The translations under genes and the position numbers were made by a program. Under the pieces are notes generated by a model. That model was not told the DNA's origin. It searched no databases and saw nothing but the letters and a program-made list of their open reading frames with translations. This document shows, one piece after another, positions 9,232-17,944 of a stretch of DNA of 64,000 nt. The stretch is taken from the NCBI GenBank assembly GCA_050952125.1, contig JBMNKK010000003.1:1035195-1099194 (forward strand), written 5' to 3'. The stretch's first letter is position 1; each line of letters begins with the position of its first letter. This DNA comes from UBA3951 sp050952125 (lineage in GTDB: Bacteria; Bacillota; Sulfobacillia; Fermentithermobacillales; Fermentithermobacillaceae).

Positions 9232-9912
9232 CTATAACAGACGTACTTTGTTGATTGCGAGTTCGAATCTGGTACCCAAAAACTCTGCCGCCCTCTTGCA
9301 GGCCAGCATTCTGGTGAGGAATATCTCGAAATACTCCATGACGGGTGATATATCGGTGTCGACAGTAAGCTCCAACGTTATGACTTTTGTCTCTTCATTC
9401 ACGTCTACGAATGACCTTGTCGCGGCGTAGTTCACTCTGTCGTGCACGTCAAACCTGTGCATATCCGGGTTCCTGACCCTGCTCCTGTGCACGTCGGACT
9501 TGTCGGCTATGATAAGGGCGGCCGACACCGGCGAGACAGCTGTGGCCGACTCTTCAGGATCGTGGCTTCCTATGGCACCCATGATGATGGCCAATTCGTC
9601 AGGTTCCATGCCCATGGAACTTAAAATGCGCTCTGCTAGGGCTGCCCCGACCTGAGCATGGTAGTACCGGGACACAACGTTTCCCATGTCGTGCACATAG
9701 CCTGCAATAGCGGCCAGCTCCTGCTGCCTACCTGAATAGCCGAGCCTCTGAAGAAGGTTGCGGGAGATGGCTGAAACAATAGACGCATGCCGCACTCCGT
9801 GGTCAGTATAACCCAGAGCAGCCGTCGTCTCGTTGCCGCCGTCAACATACGCTCTGATAAACGGGTTCTGCTTCACTTCCTGTATGGTGACTATCTTCCC
9901 TATCTTCTCCAA
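9232..9912 (-). CDS. HD-domain phosphohydrolase
   Basis: Protein of 226 aa with the metal-binding HD signature: H at DHGVRH (about residue 40), the HD pair in AAIAGYVHDMGN (about 74) and further conserved H and D residues in HAQVG and IIADKSDVHRS. Such proteins hydrolyse phosphate from nucleotides or related molecules in the cytoplasm using two metal ions. It starts with TTG, 13 bp inside the phosphoribosyltransferase gene, so the two are co-expressed; a nucleotide-related role for the pair is inferred. The C-terminal part (about 150-226) looks like an extra alpha-beta domain. Substrate unknown. Confidence 0.85.
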   Translation of the reverse strand: MEKIGKIVTIQEVKQNPFIRAYVDGGNETTAALGYTDHGVRHASIVSAISRNLLQRLGYSGRQQELAAIAGYVHDMGNVVSRYYHAQVGAALAERILSSMGMEPDELAIIMGAIGSHDPEESATAVSPVSAALIIADKSDVHRSRVRNPDMHRFDVHDRVNYAATRSFVDVNEETKVITLELTVDTDISPVMEYFEIFLTRMLACKRAAEFLGTRFELAINKVRLL

Positions 9913-10445
9913 GCGTCAATCATCTCCAACGAATCTAGATACTCACGATACGCAGGGTTTATCACAAACTCACCGCGAGATATGACCTCATAGTCCCAAG
10001 GGAACATTATGTGCCCTGCAGTCTCCATGCCGTACCATGTAGGCTTCCAGCTTTCCGTGAACGCCCAAAGGCACGCCGTCTTGACCGCTCGCGCCTTTCT
10101 CTTTGAACACTCAATCGAGACCATCCTCATGGTCTCGCCGGTAAGCACCATCTCATCAACCACGAGCACCCTCTGTCCCGCGACGGCATCACCTACCGAT
10201 GCCAACATCCTCGGCCTGTCAGACACGATCTCACCGCGGAGTCGTCTTGAGATCACACACGAGTGGACGTCAATTCTCAGTAGAGACGCGATGATGGAAG
10301 CAGGGATCAGCCCGCCCTTAGCGATTCCGACGACCGCTTCAGGGCGGTAGCTCCGTTCCGCTTCCAGCGCTACTCTCCGGCAGATGTCCTCTACCTCTTC
10401 CCACGACATCCTGTAGGCCAGTTCGCTCACGTACTTGACTTCCAT
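9900..10445 (-). CDS. Phosphoribosyltransferase-domain protein
   Basis: Protein of 181 aa with a type I phosphoribosyltransferase fold. The PRPP loop reads VLVVDEMVLTGET (about residues 92-104), and the upstream GIAKGGLIPASIIA is the PPi loop. The usual DD pair of the PRPP loop is DE here. These enzymes move a ribose-phosphate between PRPP and a base (purine salvage, xanthine or pyrimidine), and some are regulators instead. The specificity hood cannot be read from sequence. It overlaps the HD hydrolase by 13 bp, suggesting joint nucleotide handling. The ATG is preceded by GGAGGAGAG. Confidence 0.82.
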   Translation of the reverse strand: MEVKYVSELAYRMSWEEVEDICRRVALEAERSYRPEAVVGIAKGGLIPASIIASLLRIDVHSCVISRRLRGEIVSDRPRMLASVGDAVAGQRVLVVDEMVLTGETMRMVSIECSKRKARAVKTACLWAFTESWKPTWYGMETAGHIMFPWDYEVISRGEFVINPAYREYLDSLEMIDAWRR

Positions 10446-10573
10446 TTCTCTCCTCCGCGTTCTTAGAACACGTCATAGGAATTCCCTTTTTCTCCGACAG
10501 ATCCTTCACCACAAGAGAGGAATGCCCTCCTTGGGCGACGAATCATGCACATAAGGAAAGGAGGTGGTGCTGA

Positions 10574-10633
10574 GTGTCATCGAGTAATCGGCTTCTCGGC
10601 GCCTCCAATCCCAGCGGGAGGACCGCCGGGTAA
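10574..10633 (+). CDS. Candidate 19-aa small ORF with strong RBS
   Basis: GTG start 9 nt after a strong AAGGAGG (10558-10564), encoding 19 residues rich in Ser, Gly and Arg (MSSSNRLLGASNPSGRTAG) and ending in TAA just before the shared terminator. There is no homology I recognise and no hydrophobic segment. The strength of the ribosome site in an otherwise empty gap is the only reason to list it. It could also be a leader peptide or chance. Confidence 0.35.
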   Translation: MSSSNRLLGASNPSGRTAG

Positions 10634-10639
10634 CGCCAA

Positions 10640-10671
10640 AAAGCCCCCGGACCTTTAAGGCCGGGGGCTTT
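10640..10671 (-). terminator. Intrinsic terminator for typA, bidirectional
   Basis: An 11-bp stem (AAAGCCCCCGG / CCGGGGGCTTT). On the minus strand a run of T follows directly, 21 bp after the typA stop. On the plus strand it could also end the small ORF transcript. Confidence 0.9.
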
Positions 10672-10691
10672 CAACTTCATATCGCAATAGC

Positions 10692-12584
10692 TTAGCCTGC
10701 TTCCTCCTCGGGCTCTTCCTCTCCTCGCGCCCGCCTCATGCGATATCTATCCTGGCGGTCAAGAATCGACTTGCGAAGCCTAAGAGACTTTGGCGTGATC
10801 TCTACGAGCTCATCGTCCTTGATCCACTGCAGGGCGTCCTCAAGACTTAAGACCCTATGGGGAGTGAGCCTGAGGGTCTCGTCTGAGGTAGAGGCTCTCA
10901 TATTCGTCAAATGCTTCTTCTTGCAGACGTTGATATCGAGATCCCTCGGCCGGGAGTTTTGGCCCACGATTTGGCCTGCATAAACCTCTTCTCCGGCTCC
11001 GACAAACAAGATGCCTCTGTCCTGAGCGTTGTGCAGCGCGTAGGTCGTAGTCACGCCGGTCTCCCAAGATACCATCGCGCCTTCGCGCCGTGTGACGATA
11101 TCGCCCGAGTAGTCGCCGTAATGGTCAAACACGTGGTGCATTATGCCGTTTCCCTTAGTGATCGTAAGGAAATTGGGACGAAATCCCATAAGCCCGCGAG
11201 TCGGTACGTTGAAGGTGAGGCGCACCCGCCCTGACGGATCGGGATTCATCTCGAGAAGCTCCGCCTTCCTCGGGCCTAACTCCTCCATAACCCTGCCCAT
11301 ATGTTCCTCGGGAATGTCTATGGCCAGGATCTCATAGGGTTCCAGCTTCCCTTGCCCGGATGACTTCAGTATCACCTCGGGCTTGGAAATAGCCATCTCG
11401 TATCCCTCACGCCTCATGTTCTCCATCAAGATGCTGAGATGAAGTTCTCCCCTGCCGCTTACCTTGAACGAGTCGGGGTCCGCCGTGTCCTCAACGCGAA
11501 GGCTCACGTCCTTTTTGGCCTCGCGGTACAGGCGCTCGCGGAGGTGCCTGGACGTGACGTACTGGCCATCGCGACCGGAGAACGGGCTGTCGTTTACCTT
11601 GAACGTCACGACCATGGTCGGCTCTTCTACCCTTATTGGCGGAAGTGGCTTTGGGTTCAGCGCGTCGGCAATGGTCTCGCCGATTGCCAGGTCCTCTATT
11701 CCCGACACGGCGGCTATGTCGCCCGCAGGCACTTCCTCAACATCGATCCGTTTGAGGCCCTGGAAAACCCATAGGCGCGATACCTGGCTGGGAACTATGG
11801 AGCCGTCAAGCCTGCACAACGCTACGCTCTGACCCTTTTGGAGCACGCCTGCCTCAATCCTGCCTATAGCGATCCTGCCGATGTAGTCGTCGTGAGCAAG
11901 GCTGCTCACCATCATTTGAAGCGGCGCTTCCGAACGGGCCTCGGGCGGCGGAACCCGCTCGATTATGGCATCGAGCACAGGAAATATGGTGCGTCCGAAA
12001 GACGAACGGTCGCCTGCGGACGCGTAGGATCTGGCGACGTCTACGTCGCTCGTGGCAAACCCCGCGCGCGCGTCCGAATACACTACGGGGAAATCGACGT
12101 CGCTATCGTCGGCACCCAAGTTGACGAGGAGATCGAAGACCTCGTTGTACACCTCGTCCAGCCTCGCGCCGGCCCTGTCTATCTTGTTGATCACCAAGAC
12201 CAGTCTCAGACGGTGCAAGAGCGCCTTTTGCACCACGAAACGTGTCTGAGGCATAGGACCGTCAAGTGCATCGACGAGAAGCAGGGCACCGTCAACCATG
12301 CTAAGGGTCCGCTCAACTTCCCCGCCGAAGTCCGCGTGCCCGGGAGTATCCACTATGTTTATCTTGGTGCCGCCGTAACTAATGGAAGTGTTCTTCGCGA
12401 GGATGGTGATGCCGCGCTCACGCTCTATATCATTGGAATCCATGACGCGTTCCTCAACAACCTGGTTCTGCCGGAAAATGCCGGTCTGCTTCAAAAGAGC
12501 GTCGACCAACGTCGTTTTTCCGTGGTCTACGTGCGCGATCACGGCAACATTGCGTATACTTTCATTTCTTGACTCTTGAGACAT
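10692..12584 (-). CDS. typA: TypA/BipA ribosome-associated GTPase
   Basis: Protein of 630 aa, normal TypA length. Domains in order: GTPase domain (P-loop AHVDHGKTT at about 16, DTPGHADFGGEVER switch II, NKIDRAGAR), beta-barrel domain II, two EF-G-like domains (III and V), and the TypA-specific C-terminal domain ending in a basic, Arg-rich tail. It binds ribosomes and assists 50S assembly and stress translation, especially in the cold. Start chosen at the ATG giving MSQESRNESIRNVAVIAHVD, with GGAG just upstream; the longer frame begins inside the promoter region. Single-gene unit with its own terminator, divergent from the phospholipase-like gene. Confidence 0.97.
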   Translation of the reverse strand: MSQESRNESIRNVAVIAHVDHGKTTLVDALLKQTGIFRQNQVVEERVMDSNDIERERGITILAKNTSISYGGTKINIVDTPGHADFGGEVERTLSMVDGALLLVDALDGPMPQTRFVVQKALLHRLRLVLVINKIDRAGARLDEVYNEVFDLLVNLGADDSDVDFPVVYSDARAGFATSDVDVARSYASAGDRSSFGRTIFPVLDAIIERVPPPEARSEAPLQMMVSSLAHDDYIGRIAIGRIEAGVLQKGQSVALCRLDGSIVPSQVSRLWVFQGLKRIDVEEVPAGDIAAVSGIEDLAIGETIADALNPKPLPPIRVEEPTMVVTFKVNDSPFSGRDGQYVTSRHLRERLYREAKKDVSLRVEDTADPDSFKVSGRGELHLSILMENMRREGYEMAISKPEVILKSSGQGKLEPYEILAIDIPEEHMGRVMEELGPRKAELLEMNPDPSGRVRLTFNVPTRGLMGFRPNFLTITKGNGIMHHVFDHYGDYSGDIVTRREGAMVSWETGVTTTYALHNAQDRGILFVGAGEEVYAGQIVGQNSRPRDLDINVCKKKHLTNMRASTSDETLRLTPHRVLSLEDALQWIKDDELVEITPKSLRLRKSILDRQDRYRMRRARGEEEPEEEAG

Positions 12585-12728
12585 GCTCTCCGGTCCTTTC
12601 GATACGGCAAGTCTAGAGTGGGGAAAAAACATCGAGGTTTTATTATACCAGTTTCCTCTATGTCACCACATAGGACTCATTGAGTGTTACAATGGACAGT
12701 GCTGCGACGGCGAAAACAGGAGGGACCG

Positions 12729-13496
12729 GTGGAGACACAGAGAACAGGCTTAAGCCTCATGGGAGATGTGGGGAACAGAATAGCGAGAGGGATTAAAGCC
12801 CAGTTCCTGGTGCGGCTTATCGGCACGCCGTTCCAAAGGCTGATAGATAGGTCCGGCAAAACCCATGGTTGGCTTACCGAGCGCGCCTTGGCTCTCCTTG
12901 ACGCTGACGGATACAGAGATGCGGCGGCGTTCTTCCGCGATCACCTCGACCGCCTCATCAAGGGCAACTACTGGGCGGACTCTCTCTGGATGAACTCTAC
13001 GCACCACTACAATCCGAAAAACAAGCGCGGGCTGTGGATATGGCCCGGGGCCGCCGACCAGATCCGGAACTGGTTCAATCTATCCTCTTCATTTTGGGCA
13101 AAGAATGTTGAGGAGAAGTCCGTTTTTGTGCTCGGAGCCTGCATCCACATCGTCCAGGACTGCTGCCAACCCTATCACTCGAATTGCCGGGTGTTCGGCG
13201 GGCACCAAGAATACGAGAGATGGGCTGACAAACATAAAGAGATGTTCGACGTAAAATCCGGAGGGTACTACGGGCTTTCCGATAGGCCCGAGGGATGGGC
13301 CGTAGCCAACGCCGAATACTCTCAGAGATTCCTCTCCGCCGTTGAAGGCCCTTCATCCGACGCGCGGCGAGAAGCCACGGGATTGCTCATCCCTAGAGCC
13401 ATAAGGACCACAGCGGGGTTCTTAGTGTTCTTTCTCGAAGAGATGAGAGGCCGGGCCGAATCGAGAGTTGAGCCGGTCCGGCACGCGGTGGGATAA
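12729..13496 (+). CDS. Zinc-dependent phospholipase C-like protein
   Basis: Protein of 255 aa of the phospholipase C/P1 nuclease-like alpha-helical fold. Candidate zinc ligands are visible: H in SGKTHGWLTERAL, H and D near DHLDRLIKGNYWADS, H in NSTHHYNP, and the helix CIHIVQDCCQPYHS with the H-x3-D and downstream H typical of the family. Enzymes of this fold cleave phosphodiester bonds in phospholipids. No signal peptide is visible, unlike secreted bacterial phospholipases, so action on internal membranes or another substrate is possible. The GTG at 12729 has AGGAGG 5 nt before it; a GTG 45 bp upstream lacks one. It ends 5 bp from the convergent PEGA gene. Confidence 0.78.
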   Translation: METQRTGLSLMGDVGNRIARGIKAQFLVRLIGTPFQRLIDRSGKTHGWLTERALALLDADGYRDAAAFFRDHLDRLIKGNYWADSLWMNSTHHYNPKNKRGLWIWPGAADQIRNWFNLSSSFWAKNVEEKSVFVLGACIHIVQDCCQPYHSNCRVFGGHQEYERWADKHKEMFDVKSGGYYGLSDRPEGWAVANAEYSQRFLSAVEGPSSDARREATGLLIPRAIRTTAGFLVFFLEEMRGRAESRVEPVRHAVG

Positions 13497-13501
13497 CGCC
13501 G

Positions 13502-16336
13502 CTACCACTCGGTGACCACAAAGTCTATATGGTCTTTGTCTTCGCCCGAAACCATAACGGTGTCGCCTACAACCAGCTCGACTACGCTTGCCCTGCGGCC
13601 ATCCTTGTATATTGTGGCATTGGACTTCAGTTCGACAGTTCTTGTGGTCGACTTGTCGGTGAGTACTAGGGTCCGTCCTTTCCGCGCCTTGATGGTGCCC
13701 TCATACTTGAACGGCGGCGAGTAGGTTCTTTCGACGAACATCGCTTCATCAGCCATGTTCGCAGTCACCTCAACCTCATCGCCGGGGAAAAGGCCGCTCA
13801 CGGGACCGTCTCTCATGAGTCCCCAATCTACGAACCAGGTATCCTTCGCGAACGGAAACTCGGTGTAAGTCCGCCAGCTGCCTTGGACCCTTAAGAGAAG
13901 TCCGTCGACGGAAAGGACTCTGCCCTTGAAACTCCTGCCGGGCTTCAGATCGGTCTGGATCTCCATATACGAGAGCATACCGCCAACGCCCGCCACCAAC
14001 ACTTTGGAGCCAGGCTGCGGAGCGGCATCATCGGAAATGCCGGTGATGATAAGGTCGCTTCTGGTGTTAAAGCGCTGGAAGCCGCTGAGATACGTATAAC
14101 CGTCCTTCACTCCGAGATAGATTCCGGTCGCTCTGGTATCGGTCTTTTCAGTAACCTCGCCCCAAATGACCGTTCTCTGGCCATCCACCCACAGCTTCAC
14201 TCTGTCGCCCGGTTGGAGTTCGGATGCTCTCAAAGTGCGTTTGCCTGCGGGATACCCGAAGGTCGTGTGAGACGCGGCGTAATACGGGTACGTCCCCAAC
14301 CCTGACGGGGTGATCTCAAAGAACGCCTTTTCCTGCCTTCCGGATATGTTGGCCACAACGGCTTCTATCACATTGGAAGACTGTACCTTGTCCTGCACCC
14401 AGATGAACCTGATGTCCATTTCTGAGGGACCTGCCGCCAGGACTGTGTCGCCGACCGTAAGGTTCGTCAGGTGAGACTTGGACGAACCTTGATAGACCAC
14501 GGGCCAATCGGCAACCTGTAACTCATTCCAGAGAGGGGCGACTTTGATCAGGGAGCCTGCCATAAGGCTGAGAGGCCCCGACGCCGACACATTGGCTCTC
14601 CAGACGAGCTCCGCCCACACGGTCTCTTGGCTCAAAGTCCTGTAGAACCTCACACGAGAACCTGACGGAATCTGCGAAATAGAGACGGTTGCCCTTGATA
14701 CCGGGTCGGCAACGGGTAGGTTCGCGGGAATATCCATGCCAATGATGTAGTTGTCACCAAACACCGTGAGACCTTGAGGGGTGGACACCAAGTGCCCTTC
14801 TGTCTGCCAGGTATCTCCCAGAGAGTCCTCCAGTCTGACGTACCTCACGTCGCCGGCCGAGGCTCCGTACACAGTCACGGTATCTCCCGGAGACAGTGGC
14901 CGCATCAAGGTCTCACCATTCTCGTCCTGAACGACAGCGTTCCACGCGAGGGAACACTCGACCCACCTAGAACCAAGGAACACTGACGCGCCGTTTACCG
15001 CCTGGATTTTGTCCTTGAGCGTAAAGCCGTGAGAGTAGGTCTTGGACATACTTGCCACAGACCCGTCGGGCGCGAGAGCGACGCGAACCTCTTCGCCGGG
15101 AAGAAGTCTCTCGACCGTGGATTTAGAGGCAGGCCAGCCATCTACCGAAGTCGAGTTCGTTATCCTGAAGACCGCTGTATATCCGGCGGGGTACATACCC
15201 ACAAAGGTCATGGTCGACGGGTCACTTTTCACAACGGTAACATCTCTTGCCGGCTCGGCGGTAGAACCCCCCGGCGGCGTCATCGAACTCCCCGCGTTCT
15301 TGGTAAGCGAGACACTGACCGGCTGCTCGTATTCTGCAATCACGATGGCGTCCTGGGTCTTTGGTTGATACCCTTCCAGTTCAAAGCGGAGTTGGTGCCT
15401 GCCGGGCGGCAGATCCACCTTCACGGGAGTCGTACCTTTTGGCACATCTCCCACATAGACACTGGCACCCGAAGGAACAGAAGTAACGTAGAGAGAGCCG
15501 GTGATCTGCTCGAGTGAAGCCTCGTATTTAGCCTCTTTCATCGACGCTACGCTCACCGTAGCGGAATGGTCGCGATAGCCTTCTTTGCGCACAAGGATTT
15601 GGCACTCACCCGGAGCGCACGTTACCACCAGAGGTGTTTTGCCTCGCTGCACGCCGTCGATATACACGCGTGAACCGTCCGGAACGGAGGTTATTGAAAG
15701 CCGCCCGGCCCGGCGCACTACGTCAACCAGGAGTGCCCGGTCGCCGTAACCGATCACCCTTACGGTGTCGCCAGTCTCTACAGAACCCTCCAGATCATCT
15801 CCGCTCTTTCCGGTCATCCTACCGGAACTCAGGAAGAGGGTTCCGTCGACAAAATAGCTTGTTCCGCCTATGTCCATTTCTCTCTTGTCGATAACGGAAG
15901 CGGCTCCCTCAATGGAGAAGAACCCGCCGATTTCCTCAATACGACAGACTTTGCCTTGAGGGTTGATAGTGACTTTGACAGCCCTCTCCGACCCTTCGGC
16001 AACATAGAAAGCAGACGACTTCAGAGACTTGCCGTCTGCATCTTTGATCCTGTACGAGTGAGCCAGCGGGACCTTTACGGTAAGCGAGTGCGGGTCATCC
16101 GGAGCGAATTTGTCGAGGGCCCCCGACGGTACCCTATACAAGGTGATGCCGTCCTCAGCGAAACCGCTGGCCAAACATGTGAGGATAGTGCTGCGCTTGG
16201 CAGTGTAGTACTGGGCGCCCATATAGAAAACGGCGACGCCCAGCAGCACAACGAGAAGCGCGCCTATTACAGGCTTGGATTTCTTTTCTGCTTTGGCCGG
16301 ACCGCCTGCTCTTTCAGTCCGAGTCCTGGTCGCCAT
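13502..16336 (-). CDS. Large membrane-anchored PEGA-domain protein
   Basis: Protein of 944 aa: basic cytoplasmic N-terminus, one transmembrane helix (about residues 24-43), then a very long outside region. Two PEGA repeats are clear (about residues 220-350), each with a T/S-SVPDGSRVYIDG or SVPSGASVYVGD core followed by GKTPL/GTTPVKV and PPGRHQLRFELEGY. They are flanked by many short beta units that repeat the phrase 'GDTV-V-G' (for example GDTVRVIGYGD, GDTVTVYGA, GDTVLAAGP, GDTVMVSGE). PEGA domains occur on bacterial surface proteins with presumed binding roles; no enzyme is visible. Start at the ATG with GGGAGGA upstream. Likely a single-gene unit; possibly a surface matrix or wall-associated protein. 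Confidence 0.82.
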   Translation of the reverse strand: MATRTRTERAGGPAKAEKKSKPVIGALLVVLLGVAVFYMGAQYYTAKRSTILTCLASGFAEDGITLYRVPSGALDKFAPDDPHSLTVKVPLAHSYRIKDADGKSLKSSAFYVAEGSERAVKVTINPQGKVCRIEEIGGFFSIEGAASVIDKREMDIGGTSYFVDGTLFLSSGRMTGKSGDDLEGSVETGDTVRVIGYGDRALLVDVVRRAGRLSITSVPDGSRVYIDGVQRGKTPLVVTCAPGECQILVRKEGYRDHSATVSVASMKEAKYEASLEQITGSLYVTSVPSGASVYVGDVPKGTTPVKVDLPPGRHQLRFELEGYQPKTQDAIVIAEYEQPVSVSLTKNAGSSMTPPGGSTAEPARDVTVVKSDPSTMTFVGMYPAGYTAVFRITNSTSVDGWPASKSTVERLLPGEEVRVALAPDGSVASMSKTYSHGFTLKDKIQAVNGASVFLGSRWVECSLAWNAVVQDENGETLMRPLSPGDTVTVYGASAGDVRYVRLEDSLGDTWQTEGHLVSTPQGLTVFGDNYIIGMDIPANLPVADPVSRATVSISQIPSGSRVRFYRTLSQETVWAELVWRANVSASGPLSLMAGSLIKVAPLWNELQVADWPVVYQGSSKSHLTNLTVGDTVLAAGPSEMDIRFIWVQDKVQSSNVIEAVVANISGRQEKAFFEITPSGLGTYPYYAASHTTFGYPAGKRTLRASELQPGDRVKLWVDGQRTVIWGEVTEKTDTRATGIYLGVKDGYTYLSGFQRFNTRSDLIITGISDDAAPQPGSKVLVAGVGGMLSYMEIQTDLKPGRSFKGRVLSVDGLLLRVQGSWRTYTEFPFAKDTWFVDWGLMRDGPVSGLFPGDEVEVTANMADEAMFVERTYSPPFKYEGTIKARKGRTLVLTDKSTTRTVELKSNATIYKDGRRASVVELVVGDTVMVSGEDKDHIDFVVTEW

Positions 16337-16452
16337 CTGATCCTCCCCCCGAGAAGCGGACAAAACTCGCCGCCAAGGTGTTTATCGTCAATGGGGAGAG
16401 GATCTTGAACCCAAGTCAGGATTATTCCAATAGTGTCGGCCTCACCGGCTGC

Positions 16453-17241
16453 CTAGTACCGGGGCTTCCGCTTCTCGAGAAAGGCTCTCATGCCCTCTCT
16501 CTGGTCGGGATGGGCAAAGCACTCGCCAAACACCCGCTCTTCCAGCCGGAAGCCATCCTCGGAGCTAAGCGATAGAGAGCCCAGTATCGCCTTCTTTGCT
16601 TGCCTCACCGCATATGAAGACTTGGCGAGCATCTCTCGAGCCAACTGCTTGGCCGCCTCTAGCGACTCGCCTTCAGGTACAACCTTGTTCACCAGACCGA
16701 TTCTGAGAGCTTCGCCTGCATCTATTACCCGCCCCGTCAAAACAAGCTCCATTGCCGTTGCCTTGCCTACTAAACGGACAAGGCGCTGAGTGCCGCCAAA
16801 TCCGGGAACTATGCCCAAACCTACTTCAGGCTGGCCGAACCGGGCGTTCTCAGATGCGATACGGACATCGCATGCCAGGGCAAGCTCGCAGCCGCCGCCG
16901 AGGGCGTACCCATTGACAGCGGCGATAACCGGCTTGTGACACGCCTCAATCTTTGCCATCACGCCCTGTCCAAACCGGGCGAACCTGCATGCTTGGGAAG
17001 GCGAAAACGACTCCATCTCGGCGATGTCAGCCCCTGCGACGAAAGCTTTCGGACCCTCACCGGTGATGACGATCACTCCAACCTCGGGGTCTGCTGACGC
17101 CCCGTCGATCGCATCCGAGAGATCCTGAAGGACTTTCTTATTGAGGGCATTGAGCTGTCGCGGCCTTGCCACCGTCAGGATCCCGATGCCGGATTCAGAT
17201 TCCATAAGGACGGTCAGGCTCCCGCCACCGTTTTCTTCCAA
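16453..17241 (-). CDS. Enoyl-CoA hydratase/isomerase (crotonase family)
   Basis: Protein of 262 aa, standard crotonase size. The oxyanion-hole segments are KAFVAGADIAEM and NGYALGGGCELALACD, and the two catalytic-type glutamates are visible (GCELAL and the E in FGQPEVGLGIVPGFGG). It hydrates trans-2-enoyl-CoA in the cytoplasm, as in beta-oxidation or butyrate-type pathways, though the family also includes isomerases and decarboxylases. Start is TTG with GGGGGAGGAG upstream; an internal ATG twelve residues later is an alternative. It stands without other beta-oxidation genes, so its pathway is unclear; the neighbouring flavin reductase-like gene is on the same strand 45 bp upstream. Confidence 0.9.
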   Translation of the reverse strand: MEENGGGSLTVLMESESGIGILTVARPRQLNALNKKVLQDLSDAIDGASADPEVGVIVITGEGPKAFVAGADIAEMESFSPSQACRFARFGQGVMAKIEACHKPVIAAVNGYALGGGCELALACDVRIASENARFGQPEVGLGIVPGFGGTQRLVRLVGKATAMELVLTGRVIDAGEALRIGLVNKVVPEGESLEAAKQLAREMLAKSSYAVRQAKKAILGSLSLSSEDGFRLEERVFGECFAHPDQREGMRAFLEKRKPRY

Positions 17242-17286
17242 GGCTTTTCTCCTCCCCCTGTGATTCGTCTGTCTGTATGTACGGCC

Positions 17287-17838
17287 CTATTTGCTCGGTT
17301 CCAGAACCTCGCCAAGGCTGAAATACTTGCCCCTGAAGTAGCACAAGGGATTCATCTTGAGAGGGTCGATCTGGCCCTTCTCCACAGCTTCGTTATCGGC
17401 GTGCACGGCCACAACTTCCCCGATAAAGAGATCATGGCTGCCGAGAGAAATCCGATCCCTGACCTTACACTCAATGTTCACGGGAAACTCGGCGACAAGC
17501 GGCGCGCGCGTCTTCTCGGCCTGAACCGGCGTGATGCCCGCTCCTTTGAACTTGTCTTCATTCCGTCCCGAGACCGTCCCGCAGTATTGGAGCACTCCGA
17601 CCTGGTCTCTCCTTGGCAGATTGATCACGAAGTCTCCGTAACGCTGAATCAAACCGAACGAGTACCTTGTGGGCCTCACTCCGATTGTGACGCACGGAGG
17701 CTCTGACGAGGCGGTCCCTACCCATGCCAGAGTGATAGCGTTCTTCTCAGAGTCCATGTCACCGCAAGTCACCAGGACGGCGGGTACTGGATACAGAGCT
17801 GTGGATGGTCCGAGCGACCGTTTGGTTTCAATTGACAT
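17287..17838 (-). CDS. Flavin reductase-like (FMN-binding split barrel) protein
   Basis: Protein of 183 aa matching the flavin reductase-like family. It opens with LGPSTALYPVPAVLVTCGD, has the core AITLAWVGTASSEPPCVTIGVRP, and then FVINLPRRDQV. Members bind FMN and reduce flavins or act as flavoredoxins that pass electrons from NAD(P)H or ferredoxin. In anaerobes many work as redox proteins rather than monooxygenase partners. The ATG at 17838 follows AAAGGAG by 8 nt; a GTG nine bases earlier overlaps that site. It is divergent from the MATE gene and may share an operon with the downstream crotonase. Confidence 0.88.
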   Translation of the reverse strand: MSIETKRSLGPSTALYPVPAVLVTCGDMDSEKNAITLAWVGTASSEPPCVTIGVRPTRYSFGLIQRYGDFVINLPRRDQVGVLQYCGTVSGRNEDKFKGAGITPVQAEKTRAPLVAEFPVNIECKVRDRISLGSHDLFIGEVVAVHADNEAVEKGQIDPLKMNPLCYFRGKYFSLGEVLEPSK

Positions 17839-17857
17839 TACCAGCACTCCTTTCGTA

Positions 17858-17886
17858 TTGCCAAGTCTCCGGCTTAAGGCTACACT
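17858..17886 (+). promoter_or_regulatory. Sigma-A promoter of the MATE gene
   Basis: TTGCCA (17858-17863), 17-bp spacer and TACACT (17881-17886). With transcription starting near 17893 the MATE start must be downstream, which supports the TTG start at 17945. Confidence 0.6.
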
Positions 17887-17944
17887 AACTATTACGCATA
17901 CAGAAGCAAATATCCGTTATCTGCAAAAAGAAGGGACTACGCGA

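Noticed and set aside
17669..17944. N-terminal extension of the MATE protein
   Set aside because: It would overlap the divergent flavin reductase gene and start upstream of the TTGCCA/TACACT promoter. The added residues do not resemble a MATE N-terminus.
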